Counted from the first letter of the stretch, positions 25,309 to 35,288 are shown. The stretch: 64,000 nucleotides of DNA from Streptomyces griseoluteus (GCA_000717735.1 JOBE01000002.1:1-64000), one strand, 5' to 3'. Notes: generated by a model from the sequence alone, not told the origin. Translations and numbers: made by a program.

Positions 25309-25868
25309 GGCTGGGGCTCCTCGGTGCGGCTCTCGGTCGGTGTCGGTTCGGCGGGGGTGACGGGGCGGGGAAGGGGCAGCGGGATCGGCGTGACGGCCGC
25401 GGGAGCGGTCGCGGGACGGTCCGGGAGGAGGGCGGGTTCGTCCGTGAGGCGCACGGCGCGCACGGACGGGACTCCGCGCCGCCGGGCCTGCGCGGCACGG
25501 GACGGCTCCGGCACCGCCACGGTCCCGACGCGGGGCGGGATGCCGGACGGCCGCGGGGGCCGGTCCTCGGCGTCGCCGCGGGCGCCGGCGGGCGGCGCGA
25601 CGGGGACGGGGCGGACGCGCGGGCCACCCTCCGGTTCCGGGCCTGGTTCCGGGTCGTGCGCCTGTTCCGGTGCCGGTTCGCGTTCCGGTTCCGGTGCCGG
25701 TTCGCGTTCCGGTGCCGGTTCGCGTTCCGGCTCCGGTTCCTGTGCCGGTTCGCGTTCCGGCCCCTGGTCGGGGGTGCCGAGGGGATCGGGAACGGGGGCG
25801 ACGTCGGGGGTCGGGTCGGTGGGGTCGGCGACGGGGTGGGTGACCGGAGCGGGCGGGACGAGGGTCAC
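25305..25868 (-). CDS. Pro/Glu-repeat, predicted disordered protein within the condensin operon
   Basis: 187 aa, not assignable to a family. The first third carries EREPAPEREPAPEPEREPA-like repeats; the rest is Pro/Ala/Arg-rich with no globular segment. Its GTG overlaps the kleisin stop by 4 nt (25865-25868) and is preceded by GGAGG. Its TGA overlaps the GTG of the KITE gene by 4 nt (25305-25308). This double coupling is strong evidence that it is translated as part of the operon. It sits where related systems carry a fourth subunit, but it has no similarity I can see to JetD/MksG nucleases. It could be a tether, a scaffold or a fast-evolving regulator. Confidence 0.65.
   Translation of the reverse strand: MTLVPPAPVTHPVADPTDPTPDVAPVPDPLGTPDQGPEREPAQEPEPEREPAPEREPAPEPEREPAPEQAHDPEPGPEPEGGPRVRPVPVAPPAGARGDAEDRPPRPSGIPPRVGTVAVPEPSRAAQARRRGVPSVRAVRLTDEPALLPDRPATAPAAVTPIPLPLPRPVTPAEPTPTESRTEEPQP
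25660..25765 (-). repeat. Degenerate tandem repeat encoding EPEREPAP
   Basis: About five imperfect copies of an 18-24-bp unit (ccggttcgcgttccggtg on the plus strand) inside the Pro/Glu-repeat gene. All copies keep the reading frame. Confidence 0.8.
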
Positions 25869-27409
25869 GAGGCCTCCGACCGGTCCGCGGCCATGCCCGC
25901 CGCGTCGAGCAGGGCCGTGCCGACGATGAGGTCGGCGCCCCCGAACTCGGGGTCGTCCAGCGGGGTGCCGTCGTCGACGGCGAAGAGGAGTCGCTCCTCG
26001 CCCTGCCGGTAGGCCGTGCCGACCGGGGGGCTCGCCGCGTGGACGGCGAGGAGGGCGACGAGGTACGGCAGGTCGGCGTCGAGCCTGCGGGCGTCGGCGA
26101 GCAGACCGGAGAGGCGGCGCGGGGCGTCGTGCTCCAGGTCGAGCAGGCGCAGGGCGCTCGCGAGCTGCTCCTCGCTGAAGCGGGAGTCGTCGGGGGTGGC
26201 GATGAGGTCGGGCTCGGGCATCTCCGCGCCGAGGTGCTCGCGCTCGACGGGCGGGGTGAGCAGCAGGTCGACGAGGTCGCCGAGGCGCACGGAGGCGGGG
26301 GTGCGCAGCCCGGTGCCGCGGGCGAAGAAGGCGTCGGTGACCCTGGCGGCCTGTTCGACGGGGAGCGGCAGGGTGGGGGCGACGAGCTGTCCGTACAGGT
26401 CGAGCCCGGTGTACGCGGTGGGGGCGGCGAAGGCCTGCCGGTCCTGCTCGGCGCGGAAGAGGGGGCCGGCGTCGAGCAGGCGGGACTGGAGCTGGGTGTG
26501 ACGCCGGATGCAGTCCTTCACTATGTCGACGAGCTCGGCGGCGCGGCGCTTGTGCTCGGCCGTCTTGGCGTCGGAGGCGGCCTCGGCCTCGTCGCGGGCC
26601 TTGCGGATGTTGGTGAGGATCGCGTTCTCGTGGCGGTAGCGGTCGGCGACGTGGTCGAGGGCCTCGGCGATCATGTCCGGCACGGCGTTGAGCCAGTCCA
26701 CCGCGCGGACGTTGCGCCGGGTGGCCTCCAGGGTCTTGCGGAGGCTCTCGGCGTACTGCACGGTCCGGTAGCGCGCCTGCTCGGCGGCGAGCTGGGCGTC
26801 GGCGAGGCGGCCCCGGTTGATGAGGACCTCCAGCTTCACCTCGGCGGCGATCTGGGCGCTGGTGACGTCGGTGTCGAGGGCTCCGACGAGGACGTTGACC
26901 GCTTCGTCGGTGGTGCGGAGGTAGACACCGCCGCCGTATCCCGGGACCTCTTCGATGAGCTTGAAGTCGTAGTCCCTGCGCACGTAGACGCCGTCGGGCC
27001 CGAAGGTGCCGTAGACGGCGCGGAAGCCGCGGTCGACGCTGCCGACGTTGATCAGGTTCTCCAGGACCCAGCGGGCCACGCGCTCGTGTTCGGCGGCGGG
27101 GCGGGTGGGTGCCTGGGCGGCGACGCGGGGCAGCAGGCGGGCGACGATCTGCTCGTGGTCGGCGCCGGTGTCGAAGTCCATGTTCAGCGTGATGAGGTCG
27201 ATCGCGGCGAGGGCGACCTCGGCCATCGCGTAGACCGTGTACTCGCCGGCCAGGTTCGCCTTGCGGGCGTCGAGGTCGTGCAGCGGGGCGGTGCACGCGA
27301 GCGCGCGGAGGCGCCGCGCGAGCCCTTCGTCGGCGGCCGGACCCTGCGCGGGCCGCGGCCCCGCGCTGAGCTGGGGCGGAGCGAGGTCCGTCGAGGCAGG
27401 CGAAGTCAC
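25865..27409 (-). CDS. Kleisin-like subunit, MukF/MksF-type
   Basis: 514 aa, mostly helical. The N-terminal part is winged-helix-like and is followed by a long central helical stretch (YRTVQYAESLRKTLEATRRN, RHENAILTNIRKARDEAEAA) suited to contacting an SMC neck. The C-terminal domain is acidic. With the KITE and SMC genes downstream it fits the kleisin of a MukBEF/MksBEF/Wadjet-type complex, which bridges the SMC heads. The frame is open upstream, but the GTG at 27409 fits the promoter below and a leaderless mRNA; no ribosome site is visible. First gene of the operon. Confidence 0.68.
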   Translation of the reverse strand: MTSPASTDLAPPQLSAGPRPAQGPAADEGLARRLRALACTAPLHDLDARKANLAGEYTVYAMAEVALAAIDLITLNMDFDTGADHEQIVARLLPRVAAQAPTRPAAEHERVARWVLENLINVGSVDRGFRAVYGTFGPDGVYVRRDYDFKLIEEVPGYGGGVYLRTTDEAVNVLVGALDTDVTSAQIAAEVKLEVLINRGRLADAQLAAEQARYRTVQYAESLRKTLEATRRNVRAVDWLNAVPDMIAEALDHVADRYRHENAILTNIRKARDEAEAASDAKTAEHKRRAAELVDIVKDCIRRHTQLQSRLLDAGPLFRAEQDRQAFAAPTAYTGLDLYGQLVAPTLPLPVEQAARVTDAFFARGTGLRTPASVRLGDLVDLLLTPPVEREHLGAEMPEPDLIATPDDSRFSEEQLASALRLLDLEHDAPRRLSGLLADARRLDADLPYLVALLAVHAASPPVGTAYRQGEERLLFAVDDGTPLDDPEFGGADLIVGTALLDAAGMAADRSEAS

Positions 27410-27416
27410 GGTGCAC

Positions 27417-27446
27417 AGATTAGGTCCTCGAACTGACAACGGTCGA
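27417..27446 (-). promoter_or_regulatory. Candidate promoter of the condensin operon
   Basis: On the minus strand, TCGACC (27446-27441) and TAATCT (27422-27417) are 18 bp apart. The -10 ends 7 nt before the GTG at 27409, giving a transcription start at or next to the start codon. It matches the missing Shine-Dalgarno there. Confidence 0.5.
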
Positions 27447-27557
27447 AACGGCGCAGATGCGACCGGGCTCCGGGAGGGCGCCCGGCGGCTCTGCGAGCGG
27501 CCCTTCGGCAGCTCCCCCCGGTGGGCGCTCGGCCGCTGTCCCGGGGCGCGCCGGAGG

Positions 27558-28259
27558 TCAGTCCGCAGGGGTGTCGACGGCCTTCGCGTAGGCGGCGGAG
27601 AGCCGGGTGAGGGAGTCGTCGAGGTAGCGGGCGAGGAGCCTTTCGGCCGTGGCCAGCTCACCGGCCCGCAGGGCGTCCAGGATCTCCCGGTTCCGGGCCA
27701 GGTACGGCTCGTGCAGGGTGCGGGGGTCGTCGACGACGTGGAACGCGAGGCGGAGTTCGGCGAGGACACCCCGCATCAGTTCGTCGGTGCGGGCGCTGCC
27801 CGCGAGGGCGACGAGCTCCCGGTGGAAGTGGATGTTGGCCGTGGAGACGCCCTTCCAGTCCTCCGCGCGGGCCGCGGTGTCGCCCTCCGCCACGGCGGCG
27901 GCGAGCGCGTCGAGGGCGTACGGGGGCTGTCCGAGGCCGCGCACGACGGCGCACTCGACGAGGCGCCGGGTGCGGTGGATGTCGGCCACGTCCTCGGCGT
28001 CGAGCACGCGGACGAAGACCCCGCGGTTGAGTTCGTGGACGAGGAGCCGCTCGTGGGTGAGGAGCCGGAAGGCCTCGCGCAGGGTGTTGCGGGACACACC
28101 GAGCGCTCCGCCGATGGCTTCCTCGGAGAGCCGGTTGCCGGGCGGGAAATAGCCCTCCGCGATCCGGTTGCGCAGGATGTCGGCGACTCGTTCCGCCGTG
28201 CTGGTGCGGCCGAGGAGCATCCGGTCGGCGCTCAGGTCCCCTTCTTCGCTCGCTGCCAC
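27558..28259 (-). CDS. GntR-family regulator (FadR/FCD subfamily) of the 5-oxoprolinase locus
   Basis: 233 aa. The N-terminal winged HTH (about residues 17-85) has GNRLSEEAIGGALGVSRNTLREAF and a VRVLDAEDVADI wing end. An all-helical FCD ligand domain follows, with conserved His/Asp-type metal or ligand residues (IHFHRELV near 143). GTG start preceded by GAGAGGAAG. It is divergent from pxpA with a 113-bp gap that contains a 17-bp palindrome, so it most likely controls pxpABC and itself in response to an organic acid, possibly 5-oxoproline. Ligand is inferred from context. Confidence 0.85.
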   Translation of the reverse strand: MAASEEGDLSADRMLLGRTSTAERVADILRNRIAEGYFPPGNRLSEEAIGGALGVSRNTLREAFRLLTHERLLVHELNRGVFVRVLDAEDVADIHRTRRLVECAVVRGLGQPPYALDALAAAVAEGDTAARAEDWKGVSTANIHFHRELVALAGSARTDELMRGVLAELRLAFHVVDDPRTLHEPYLARNREILDALRAGELATAERLLARYLDDSLTRLSAAYAKAVDTPAD

Positions 28260-28309
28260 GCCGCTTCCTCTCCCGTTCGCTGCCCCTGCCGACTCGGAAT
28301 CATCTTGTC

Positions 28310-28326
28310 GGATTGTTCAACGATCC
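28310..28326. promoter_or_regulatory. Operator candidate between GntR gene and pxpA
   Basis: GGATTGTTCAACGATCC is an inverted repeat with 7 of 8 arm pairs matched around a central C. It immediately follows a possible -35 (TTGTCG, 28305-28310) of the pxpA promoter, a good position for a GntR repressor. Confidence 0.55.
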
Positions 28327-28378
28327 TCTACCTTGACGGCACCGTACGGTACCCCTCCCTCCTGCCTGCGAGGTGCAG

Positions 28379-29155
28379 ATGCGCACGCCCCCCGACCAGG
28401 TCCCGATCGACCTCAACGCCGATCTCGGCGAGGGCTTCGGCCGCTGGACGCTCACCGACGACGAGCAGCTCCTGTCCGTCGTGACCAGCGCCAACGTCGC
28501 CTGCGGCTTCCACGCGGGCGACGCGGCCACCATGCGGCGGGTGTGCGAGCTCGCGGCCGAGCGCGGGGTACGGATCGGCGCCCAGGTCTCGTACCGCGAC
28601 CTGGCGGGCTTCGGGCGGCGCTCGATGGACGTCCCCGCGGCGGAGCTGGCCGCCGAGGTGGCGTACCAGATCGGCGCCCTCGAGGTCTTCGCACGCGCGG
28701 CAGGCGCGCGCGTGGCCTACGTGAAGCCGCACGGGGCGCTCTACAACCGGGTGGTCCGGGACGAGGAGCAGGCGGCGGCGGTGGTCGAGGGCGTGCTGCT
28801 CGCGGACCGCACGCTGCCGGTCCTCGGCCTGCCCGGTTCGCGGCTGCACGAGGCGGCGGCGAAGGCGGGGCTTCCGGTCGTGCCGGAGGCCTTCGGCGAC
28901 CGGGCCTACCGGGCGGACGGCTCCCTGCTGCCGCGCGGGCAGGCGGGGGCGGTCGTCAGCGACCCGGCGGCGGTGGCGGAACGCTCGCTGGCCATGGCCC
29001 GGTTCGGGGTGGTCACGGCGCACTGCGGAAGTTCCGTGGCGGTGCGGCCCCGGTCGCTGTGCCTGCACGGCGACACTCCTGGCGCGGTGGACCTCGCCCG
29101 GCGGGTCAGGGAGCGTCTCGAGGCCTCCGGGGTGAAGGTCGAGGCCTTCGCGTGA
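28379..29155 (+). CDS. pxpA: 5-oxoprolinase subunit A (LamB/YcsF family)
   Basis: 258 aa. The family signature is present at the N-terminus (IDLNADLGEGFGRW) with NVACGFHAGD and KPHGALYN further on. With PxpB and PxpC it forms the prokaryotic ATP-dependent 5-oxoprolinase that reopens pyroglutamate to glutamate, clearing a spontaneous glutamine/glutathione-related damage product. The ATG at 28379 is chosen because AGG lies 8 nt upstream; a GTG two codons earlier is in frame. Overlaps pxpB by 4 nt. Confidence 0.95.
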   Translation: MRTPPDQVPIDLNADLGEGFGRWTLTDDEQLLSVVTSANVACGFHAGDAATMRRVCELAAERGVRIGAQVSYRDLAGFGRRSMDVPAAELAAEVAYQIGALEVFARAAGARVAYVKPHGALYNRVVRDEEQAAAVVEGVLLADRTLPVLGLPGSRLHEAAAKAGLPVVPEAFGDRAYRADGSLLPRGQAGAVVSDPAAVAERSLAMARFGVVTAHCGSSVAVRPRSLCLHGDTPGAVDLARRVRERLEASGVKVEAFA

Positions 29156-29802
29156 ACGCCGTCGGCGCGCGCGCGACGCGCGTGGGCGAGCGGGCGGTCC
29201 TGGTGGAGCTGGCCGGGGGCGAGGAGACGGAGGCGTTCCACGCCGAACTGCTGCGGCGGCGGGCGGCCGGCACCCTTCCCGCCGTACGCGAGATCGTGCC
29301 GGCGGCGCGGACGGTGCTCATCGACGGAGTGGCGGACCCGGACCGGCTGGCGGCCGAGCTGCCCGGCTGGGAGGTGGGGCCGCTCCCCGCGCGCGTGGGT
29401 GCGGCGGTCGGGATACCGGTCCGGTACGACGGGCCCGACCTCGCGGAGGTCGCCACGCTGTGGGGGGTCTCCGTCGAGGCGGCGGTACGGATCCACACGG
29501 CCGCCGAGTTCCGGGTCGCCTTCTGCGGGTTCGCGCCCGGCTTCGGCTATCTGACGGGACTCGACGAGCGGTACGAGGTACCGCGTCGGGCCACTCCGCG
29601 TACCGCCGTGCCGGCCGGCTCGGTCGCCCTGGCGGGCCCGTACACGGGCGTGTACCCGCGCTCCTCGCCCGGTGGCTGGCAGTTGATCGGCACGACGGAC
29701 ACGGTGCTCTGGGACACCGGCAGGGAACCGGTCGCGCTGCTCGCTCCGGGCACCCGGGTCCGGTTCACGGAGGCGGGCGCCACGAAGGAGGGCGGGCGAT
29801 GA
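29152..29802 (+). CDS. pxpB: 5-oxoprolinase subunit B (KipI/AHS1 family)
   Basis: 216 aa. The carboxyltransferase-like C-terminal domain is recognisable by FCGFAPGFGYLTGL and RSSPGGWQLIGTT. It partners PxpC to form the ATP-using half of 5-oxoprolinase; the older name KipI derives from the Bacillus kinase inhibitor. GTG start overlapping the pxpA stop (GTGA). Its own stop overlaps pxpC (ATGA). Confidence 0.94.
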   Translation: MNAVGARATRVGERAVLVELAGGEETEAFHAELLRRRAAGTLPAVREIVPAARTVLIDGVADPDRLAAELPGWEVGPLPARVGAAVGIPVRYDGPDLAEVATLWGVSVEAAVRIHTAAEFRVAFCGFAPGFGYLTGLDERYEVPRRATPRTAVPAGSVALAGPYTGVYPRSSPGGWQLIGTTDTVLWDTGREPVALLAPGTRVRFTEAGATKEGGR

Positions 29803-30680
29803 GCGACCGGGCCGTCGCCGTGGTCCGGGCCGGGGCCCTGACCACCGTGCAGGACCTGGGACGAACCGGCCACGCGCATCTCGGGGTGCCCCGCTCGGGC
29901 GCCCTCGACCCGGCGGCCGTACGGCTCGTGAACCGGCTCGTGGGCAATCCCGGGACGGCGGCCGTCCTGGAGACCACCGTCAACGGCTGCGCCGTGCGGA
30001 CCCGTTGCGCGGTGACCGTCGCCGTGGGCGGCGCGCCCTGCCCGGTCCGGGTGGACGGACGCCCGGCCGCCTGGGGAACCGCGGTCCGCGTGGCCGCCGG
30101 GTCGGTCCTGGAGATCGGCGCCGCCGTGCGCGGGGTGCGCGCCTACGTGGCCTTCGGCGGTGGGATCGACGTCGATCCGGTGCTCGGCAGCCGCTCCACC
30201 GACCTGCTGTCCGGCCTCGGGCCGGCACCGCTCGCGGACGAGATGGTCCTGCCCCTGGGACAGCCCACGGACACGGACGAGGTCGTGAAGGGTAAGGGAT
30301 ACGTCGACGCTCCGCCCTGGCCGGGCCCGCCGGACGAACTGGTGCTGCGCGTCCGGCTCGGTCCCCGTGAGGACTGGTTCACCGACGCGGCGCTCCGCAC
30401 CCTGGCCACGCGCGCGTACCGGGTGTCCCCGGCGAGCAACCGCATCGGACTGCGCCTCGAAGGCCCGGCACTCGAACGGGCCCTGCCGGGAGAGCTGGCG
30501 AGCGAGGGCATGGTCCTCGGCGCGGTCCAGGTGCCGCCGGACGGACGGCCCGTGGTGTTCCTCGCGGACCATCCGACGACGGGGGGCTACCCAGTGGTCG
30601 GGGTGGTGCGGGAGGCCGATCTGGGCGCGGTGGCCCAGGCGGTGCCGGGGACGCCGGTGCGGTTCACGCCGGTGCGCTGA
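29799..30680 (+). CDS. pxpC: 5-oxoprolinase subunit C (KipA/AHS2 family)
   Basis: 293 aa, allophanate-hydrolase-subunit-2-like domain. Conserved stretches are [23 protein letters not shown] near the start and [22 protein letters not shown] in the middle. Last gene of the pxpABC operon. Its 3' end overlaps the end of the convergent ATP-dependent 5-oxoprolinase gene by 17 bp. Confidence 0.94.
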   Translation: MSDRAVAVVRAGALTTVQDLGRTGHAHLGVPRSGALDPAAVRLVNRLVGNPGTAAVLETTVNGCAVRTRCAVTVAVGGAPCPVRVDGRPAAWGTAVRVAAGSVLEIGAAVRGVRAYVAFGGGIDVDPVLGSRSTDLLSGLGPAPLADEMVLPLGQPTDTDEVVKGKGYVDAPPWPGPPDELVLRVRLGPREDWFTDAALRTLATRAYRVSPASNRIGLRLEGPALERALPGELASEGMVLGAVQVPPDGRPVVFLADHPTTGGYPVVGVVREADLGAVAQAVPGTPVRFTPVR

Positions 30681-33600
30681 GGCCGTCCGCCGGCGAACCG
30701 TACCCTCCGCCGCCGGGGGTGCGCAGGACCAGGACGTCGCCGGGTCCGACCTCCGTGGTGGCGGCGCCCGCGAGGCGCTCGACGGTGCCGTCGGCGCGTT
30801 CCACGAGGTTCTCGCCGAGGGCTCCGGGCCCGCCGCCCGCCATGCCGTACGGGGGCACGCGCCGGTGACCGGTGAGGAGCGCCACGGTCATCGGCTCCAG
30901 GAAGCGGATGCGGCGCTCCACGCCCTGGCCGCCGTTCCATCGGCCGCGCCCGGCGCTGTCCTCCCGTACCGCGAAGGCGTCGATCCTGACCGGATGGCGC
31001 CACTCCAGGATCTCGGGGTCGGTGAGCCGGGAGTTGGTCATGTGGGTCTGGACGGCGTCGGCGCCGTCGAAGCCGTCCCCCGCGCCCGAGCCGCTGGCGA
31101 CGGTCTCGTAGTACTGCACGCGCGCGTTGCCGAAGGTGACGTTGTTCATGGTGCCGGAGCCCTCTGCCTGCACACCGAGGGCCGCGTAGAGGGCGCCGGT
31201 GACGGCCTGTGAGGTCTCGACGTTGCCTGCGACGGTGGCGGCCGGGTGTTCGGGCGCGAGCATGGAGCCGGGCGGGACGCGGATCTCCAGGGGTTCGAGA
31301 CAGCCGCTGTTGAGCGGGATGTCCTCGTCGACCAGGGTCCGGAAGACGTAGAGGACGGCGGCCATGACGACGGCCGTGGGCGCGTTGGCGTTGCCGGACA
31401 GCTGCGGGGAGGTACCGGCGAAGTCGAGGACGGCGGAACGTCGTTCGCGGTCGACGCGGACCGCGACCTGGATCACCGCGCCGCCGTCGGTCTCGTAGCG
31501 GTACGCGCCGTCGTGCAGCCGCGCGACGATGCGGCGCACGGACTCCTCTGCGTTGGCCCGGACGTGCCGCATGTAGGCCTGGACGACGTCGAGTCCGAAA
31601 TCGTCGACGGCTCTCCGGAGTTCCTCGATGCCCTTCTCGTTCGCGGCGATCTGTGCACGCAGGTCGGCGAGGTTGGTGTCCGGGTCGCGGGAGGGGTGAC
31701 GGGCGCCGGTGAGCAGGGCCCTCGTCTCGGCCTCGCGCAGCCGTCCGTCCCGTACGAGCAGCCAGTTGTCGAAGAGGACGCCCTCTTCGTCGACGGTCCG
31801 GCTGAAGGCGGGCATGGAGCCGGGGGTGATGCCACCGATCTCGGCATGGTGGCCGCGTGAGGCGACCAGGAAACGGAGTTCGTCGCCCGTGTCGCTGAAA
31901 ACCGGGGTCACGACGGTGACGTCGGGCAGGTGGGTGCCACCGTGGTACGGGTCGTTGATCGCGTACACGTCCCCGGGGCGCAGGTCGCGCCCGCGGCGCC
32001 GCAGGACCTCCTTGATGGACTCCCCCATGGAGCCGAGGTGGACGGGGATGTGGGGTGCGTTGGCGATGAGGTTGCCCTCGGCGTCGAAGAGCGCGCAGGA
32101 GAAGTCGAGTCGTTCCTTGATGTTGACGGACTGGGCCGTGTTCTCCAGGCGGACGCCCATCTGCTCGGCGATGGCCATGAAGAGGTTGTTGAAGACCTCC
32201 AGGAGGACGGGGTCGACGTCCGTGCCGGCGGCCACGCGCGCGGGGCGCGGGGCGACGCGGTGCAGGAGAAGGTGGCCTCCCTCGGCGGCGGTGGCCCGCC
32301 AGCCGCTGTCGACGACGGTCGTGGCGTCGGTCTCCGCGAGGATCGCGGGCCCTTGGACGGTGTCCCCGGGCCGCAGGTCCTCACGCCGGTGGAGCGGGGC
32401 GTCGTGGGATCTCCCGGCGCTGTATACCCGGACGGTGGCCCGGGGGGTGAGGGGCCCGGTCCGCTCCCCCGCGTCGACGAGGACGGGGCCGTGGGGTCCG
32501 GCGCGGCCGACGGCCTCCACGGACACGGCCTCGACCACGAGCGGCTTGTCCAGGGTGAAGGCGTACCGCGCCCGGTGGACGGCCGTGAACGCCGCGCGCA
32601 TCGACGCGGCGGGGGCGAGATCGACCTGAAGACTCGCGTCCGTGCCCGCGTACCGCAGGAGTACGCGCGCGTACGTGGTGATCGCCTCGTCCGGCAGGCC
32701 GTCCGCGCGCAGCTCCGCGCGGGTGAGCCCGGCGAGTTCGGCGCAGAGGGCCGTCACGCGCGCGTGGGTGCCGGGAGCGTCGAGCTCCGCCTCGACGGAC
32801 CGCTCCCGCATGGCGGTGGCGTCGGCGAGCCCGATGCCGTAGGCGGAGAGCACTCCGGCCAGCGGGGGTACCAGCACGGTGTCGACGCCCAGGGCGTCGG
32901 CGACGGCGCAGGCATGCTGGCCGCCCGCGCCGCCGAAGCTGGTGAGCGCGTACCGGGTGATGTCGTGGCCGCGTTGGACGGAGATCTTCTTGACGGCGTT
33001 GGCCATGTCGAGGACGGCGATCTCCAGGAAGCCCGCGGCGACCTCCTCGGGGGTGCGGCCGCCGCCGACCTCCTCGGCAAGGGCCGCGAACCGGTCCCGT
33101 ACGACGTCGGCGTCCAGCGGCCGGTCGCCGGTCTCGCCGAACACGGCGGGGAAGTGGGCGGGCTGGACCCGGCCGAGCATGACGTTGGCGTCGGTGATCG
33201 TGAGCGGTCCGCCCCTGCGGTAGCAGGCGGGTCCGGGGACGGCACCCGCCGAGTCGGGGCCCACACGGCAGCGGCGGCCGTCGTAGTGGAGGACGGATCC
33301 GCCGCCCGCGGCGACGGTGTGGATGCTCATCATCGGTGCCCGCATCCGTACCCCGGCGACCTGTGTACCGAGTTCACGTTCGAAGGCGCCGGCGTGGTGC
33401 GACACGTCGGTGGAGGTACCGCCCATGTCGAAGCCGATGACCCGGTCGTGCCCCGCCTGCGCGGAGGTCCGCGCCATGCCGACGACGCCGCCCGCCGGAC
33501 CCGACAGGACCGCGTCCTTGCCCCGGAAGTGGGCCGCCTCGCGCAGTCCGCCGTTGGACTGCATGAACATGAGGCGGATCCCCGCGAGTTCGCGGGCGAC

Positions 33601-34275
33601 CTCGTCGACGTACCGGCGCAGGATCGGTGAGAGATAGGCGTCGACGACGGTGGTGTCGCCGCGCGGGACGAGCTTGATGAGCGGGCTGACCTCGTACGAG
33701 CAGCTGACCTGGGTGAAGCCGGCGTCACGAGCGAGCGTCCCGGTCCTGGCCTCGTGTTCCGGATACCGGTAGCCGTGCATGAGGGCGACCGCGGCGGAGC
33801 GGAATCCGTCGCGGTGTGCGGCGGCGAGCGCCTCGGCGACGGCGGTCTCGTCCAGGGGCCGGACGACCTGCCCGTGGGCGTCGACCCGCTCGGGGACCTC
33901 GATCACGCGCGCGTACACCGCTTCGGGCAGGACGATGCGGCGGTCGAAGAGCCGGGGCCGGTTCTGGTAGGCGATGCGGAGCGCGTCGCGGAAGCCCTCG
34001 GTGACGAGGAGGACGGTCGGTTCACCGCGCCGCTCCAGGAGGGCGTTGGTGGCGACGGTGGTGCCCATCTTGACGACGGCGATCCGGTCGGCGGGGACGG
34101 GCTCGCCGGGGCCGAGGCCGAGGAGGAGACGGATCCCCGCGACGGCGGCGTCCTGATCCCGCGCGGGGTCGTGGGAGAGCAGCTTGCGGGTGACGAGCCG
34201 GCCGTCGGGCCGTCTGCCGACGATGTCGGTGAAGGTGCCGCCCCGGTCGATCCAGAACTCCCAGCGCCCGTTCAT
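30664..34275 (-). CDS. ATP-dependent 5-oxoprolinase / hydantoinase A-B fusion
   Basis: 1203 aa. The N-terminal hydantoinase_A half (to about 690) starts with [18 protein letters not shown] and carries [14 protein letters not shown]. The C-terminal hydantoinase_B half contains [15 protein letters not shown] and LNSGCLEP. The fused A-B layout and length match eukaryotic-type OPLAH, which converts 5-oxoproline to glutamate with ATP; an N-methylhydantoinase-like activity cannot be excluded. The ATG at 34275 overlaps the preceding stop by 4 nt. It is the last gene of a glycosyltransferase-SGNH operon and overlaps pxpC tail to tail, so two unrelated 5-oxoprolinases sit side by side. Confidence 0.9.
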   Translation of the reverse strand: MNGRWEFWIDRGGTFTDIVGRRPDGRLVTRKLLSHDPARDQDAAVAGIRLLLGLGPGEPVPADRIAVVKMGTTVATNALLERRGEPTVLLVTEGFRDALRIAYQNRPRLFDRRIVLPEAVYARVIEVPERVDAHGQVVRPLDETAVAEALAAAHRDGFRSAAVALMHGYRYPEHEARTGTLARDAGFTQVSCSYEVSPLIKLVPRGDTTVVDAYLSPILRRYVDEVARELAGIRLMFMQSNGGLREAAHFRGKDAVLSGPAGGVVGMARTSAQAGHDRVIGFDMGGTSTDVSHHAGAFERELGTQVAGVRMRAPMMSIHTVAAGGGSVLHYDGRRCRVGPDSAGAVPGPACYRRGGPLTITDANVMLGRVQPAHFPAVFGETGDRPLDADVVRDRFAALAEEVGGGRTPEEVAAGFLEIAVLDMANAVKKISVQRGHDITRYALTSFGGAGGQHACAVADALGVDTVLVPPLAGVLSAYGIGLADATAMRERSVEAELDAPGTHARVTALCAELAGLTRAELRADGLPDEAITTYARVLLRYAGTDASLQVDLAPAASMRAAFTAVHRARYAFTLDKPLVVEAVSVEAVGRAGPHGPVLVDAGERTGPLTPRATVRVYSAGRSHDAPLHRREDLRPGDTVQGPAILAETDATTVVDSGWRATAAEGGHLLLHRVAPRPARVAAGTDVDPVLLEVFNNLFMAIAEQMGVRLENTAQSVNIKERLDFSCALFDAEGNLIANAPHIPVHLGSMGESIKEVLRRRGRDLRPGDVYAINDPYHGGTHLPDVTVVTPVFSDTGDELRFLVASRGHHAEIGGITPGSMPAFSRTVDEEGVLFDNWLLVRDGRLREAETRALLTGARHPSRDPDTNLADLRAQIAANEKGIEELRRAVDDFGLDVVQAYMRHVRANAEESVRRIVARLHDGAYRYETDGGAVIQVAVRVDRERRSAVLDFAGTSPQLSGNANAPTAVVMAAVLYVFRTLVDEDIPLNSGCLEPLEIRVPPGSMLAPEHPAATVAGNVETSQAVTGALYAALGVQAEGSGTMNNVTFGNARVQYYETVASGSGAGDGFDGADAVQTHMTNSRLTDPEILEWRHPVRIDAFAVREDSAGRGRWNGGQGVERRIRFLEPMTVALLTGHRRVPPYGMAGGGPGALGENLVERADGTVERLAGAATTEVGPGDVLVLRTPGGGGYGSPADGLSAPA

Positions 34276-35288
34276 CTCCCCATTGTGGCCGCGAGCGCCG
34301 CGGCGAGGGCGTCGTCCGCGCGCGCGTCGAGCGGGGCGGGGCCGCTGCCGTCGGCCCAGTGGCGCAGTTCGGCACCGGCGAGCAGCAGGAGCTGCGGAAG
34401 CAGGTCGCGGCTGCGGCGGAGGAGCCATCCGGTACCGGCGGTGGCAAGCCAGAGCGCGGCCTCGGCGCGGCCCGGCGGCGGCTGGGCGGGCTCCTGGGCG
34501 GGCGGTGCGCCGTGGGCGAGTCCCCGTTCGGCGAGGAGGCGGTGGAAGCCCTCGGCGACGGCCCGGTGGCCGCGCTCGCCCGGGTGGAGCCGGTCGGCGC
34601 TCCACAGGGTGCGGTTCTCGGTCCAGGCGGCGTCCGCGAGGTGCAGATGGACGGCGCGGTACCGGGCGGAGAGGGCGTGCACGACGGCGTTGACGGACCG
34701 CTGGCGGCGGGCGAGCGGGCGCGCCAGCGGCGGTGGCAGGCCGAGCATCCGGCCGGGGTCGGGCAGGCAGGCGGTCAGGAGTACGGCTCCGGCCGCGTCG
34801 AGGTCGGCGCAGACGCGGTCCAGCTGGCGGGCGAGGCGGGCGATGTCGAAGGTGCGGCGCAGGGTGTCGTTGACCCCGACGACGACGGAGGCGAGGTGCG
34901 GCTCGAAGGCGAGGGCGCGGGGCGCCTGCCGCTCGGCGACGTCCGCGCTGAGCGCCCCGCTGACGGCCAGGTTCAGGAACGTGGTCTCCCGCCCGTCGGC
35001 CGGGAGCCCGGCGGCGAGCAGCCGCGCCCATCCCCGCCAGGCGCCGTCCACCCGGTCACCGACGCCCTCGCTGAGCGAGTCCCCGAGCGCGACGAAGCGG
35101 ACGGCGCCGGCGGCGCCCGGGCCTGAGCGGGCGGCGCTCGGACCTGAGACGGCGCCCGGAGCTGAGGCGGCGCTCGGAGTTGAGCGGGGCGCGGGGCCGG
35201 GGTGCGGCACGAAGCCAGGCGCGGGACCGGGACGTTGCGCGGGTACGCGGCCGGCCGCGGCGGCGACCGTGATGGGGTCCTGTGTCAC
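34272..35288 (-). CDS. SGNH/GDSL hydrolase
   Basis: 338 aa. The catalytic domain begins near residue 65 with the block I motif [14 protein letters not shown] (catalytic Ser). VVVGVNDT (block III Asn) follows, and [12 protein letters not shown] near residue 240 holds the Asp-x-x-His pair. The first 60 residues are Pro/Ala-rich and probably disordered. Likely an esterase or acyl-sugar deacetylase acting on a glycan or glycolipid made by the two upstream glycosyltransferases. GTG start with GAGGAGG 8 nt upstream, overlapping both neighbours by 4 nt. Confidence 0.88.
   Translation of the reverse strand: MTQDPITVAAAAGRVPAQRPGPAPGFVPHPGPAPRSTPSAASAPGAVSGPSAARSGPGAAGAVRFVALGDSLSEGVGDRVDGAWRGWARLLAAGLPADGRETTFLNLAVSGALSADVAERQAPRALAFEPHLASVVVGVNDTLRRTFDIARLARQLDRVCADLDAAGAVLLTACLPDPGRMLGLPPPLARPLARRQRSVNAVVHALSARYRAVHLHLADAAWTENRTLWSADRLHPGERGHRAVAEGFHRLLAERGLAHGAPPAQEPAQPPPGRAEAALWLATAGTGWLLRRSRDLLPQLLLLAGAELRHWADGSGPAPLDARADDALAAALAATMGR

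Noticed and set aside
19597-25929. A 2110-codon plus-strand open frame antisense to the condensin genes
   Set aside because: Gly/Val/Glu-rich nonsense typical of the opposite strand of high-GC genes; no ribosome site, no domains, and the minus-strand genes are clearly real.
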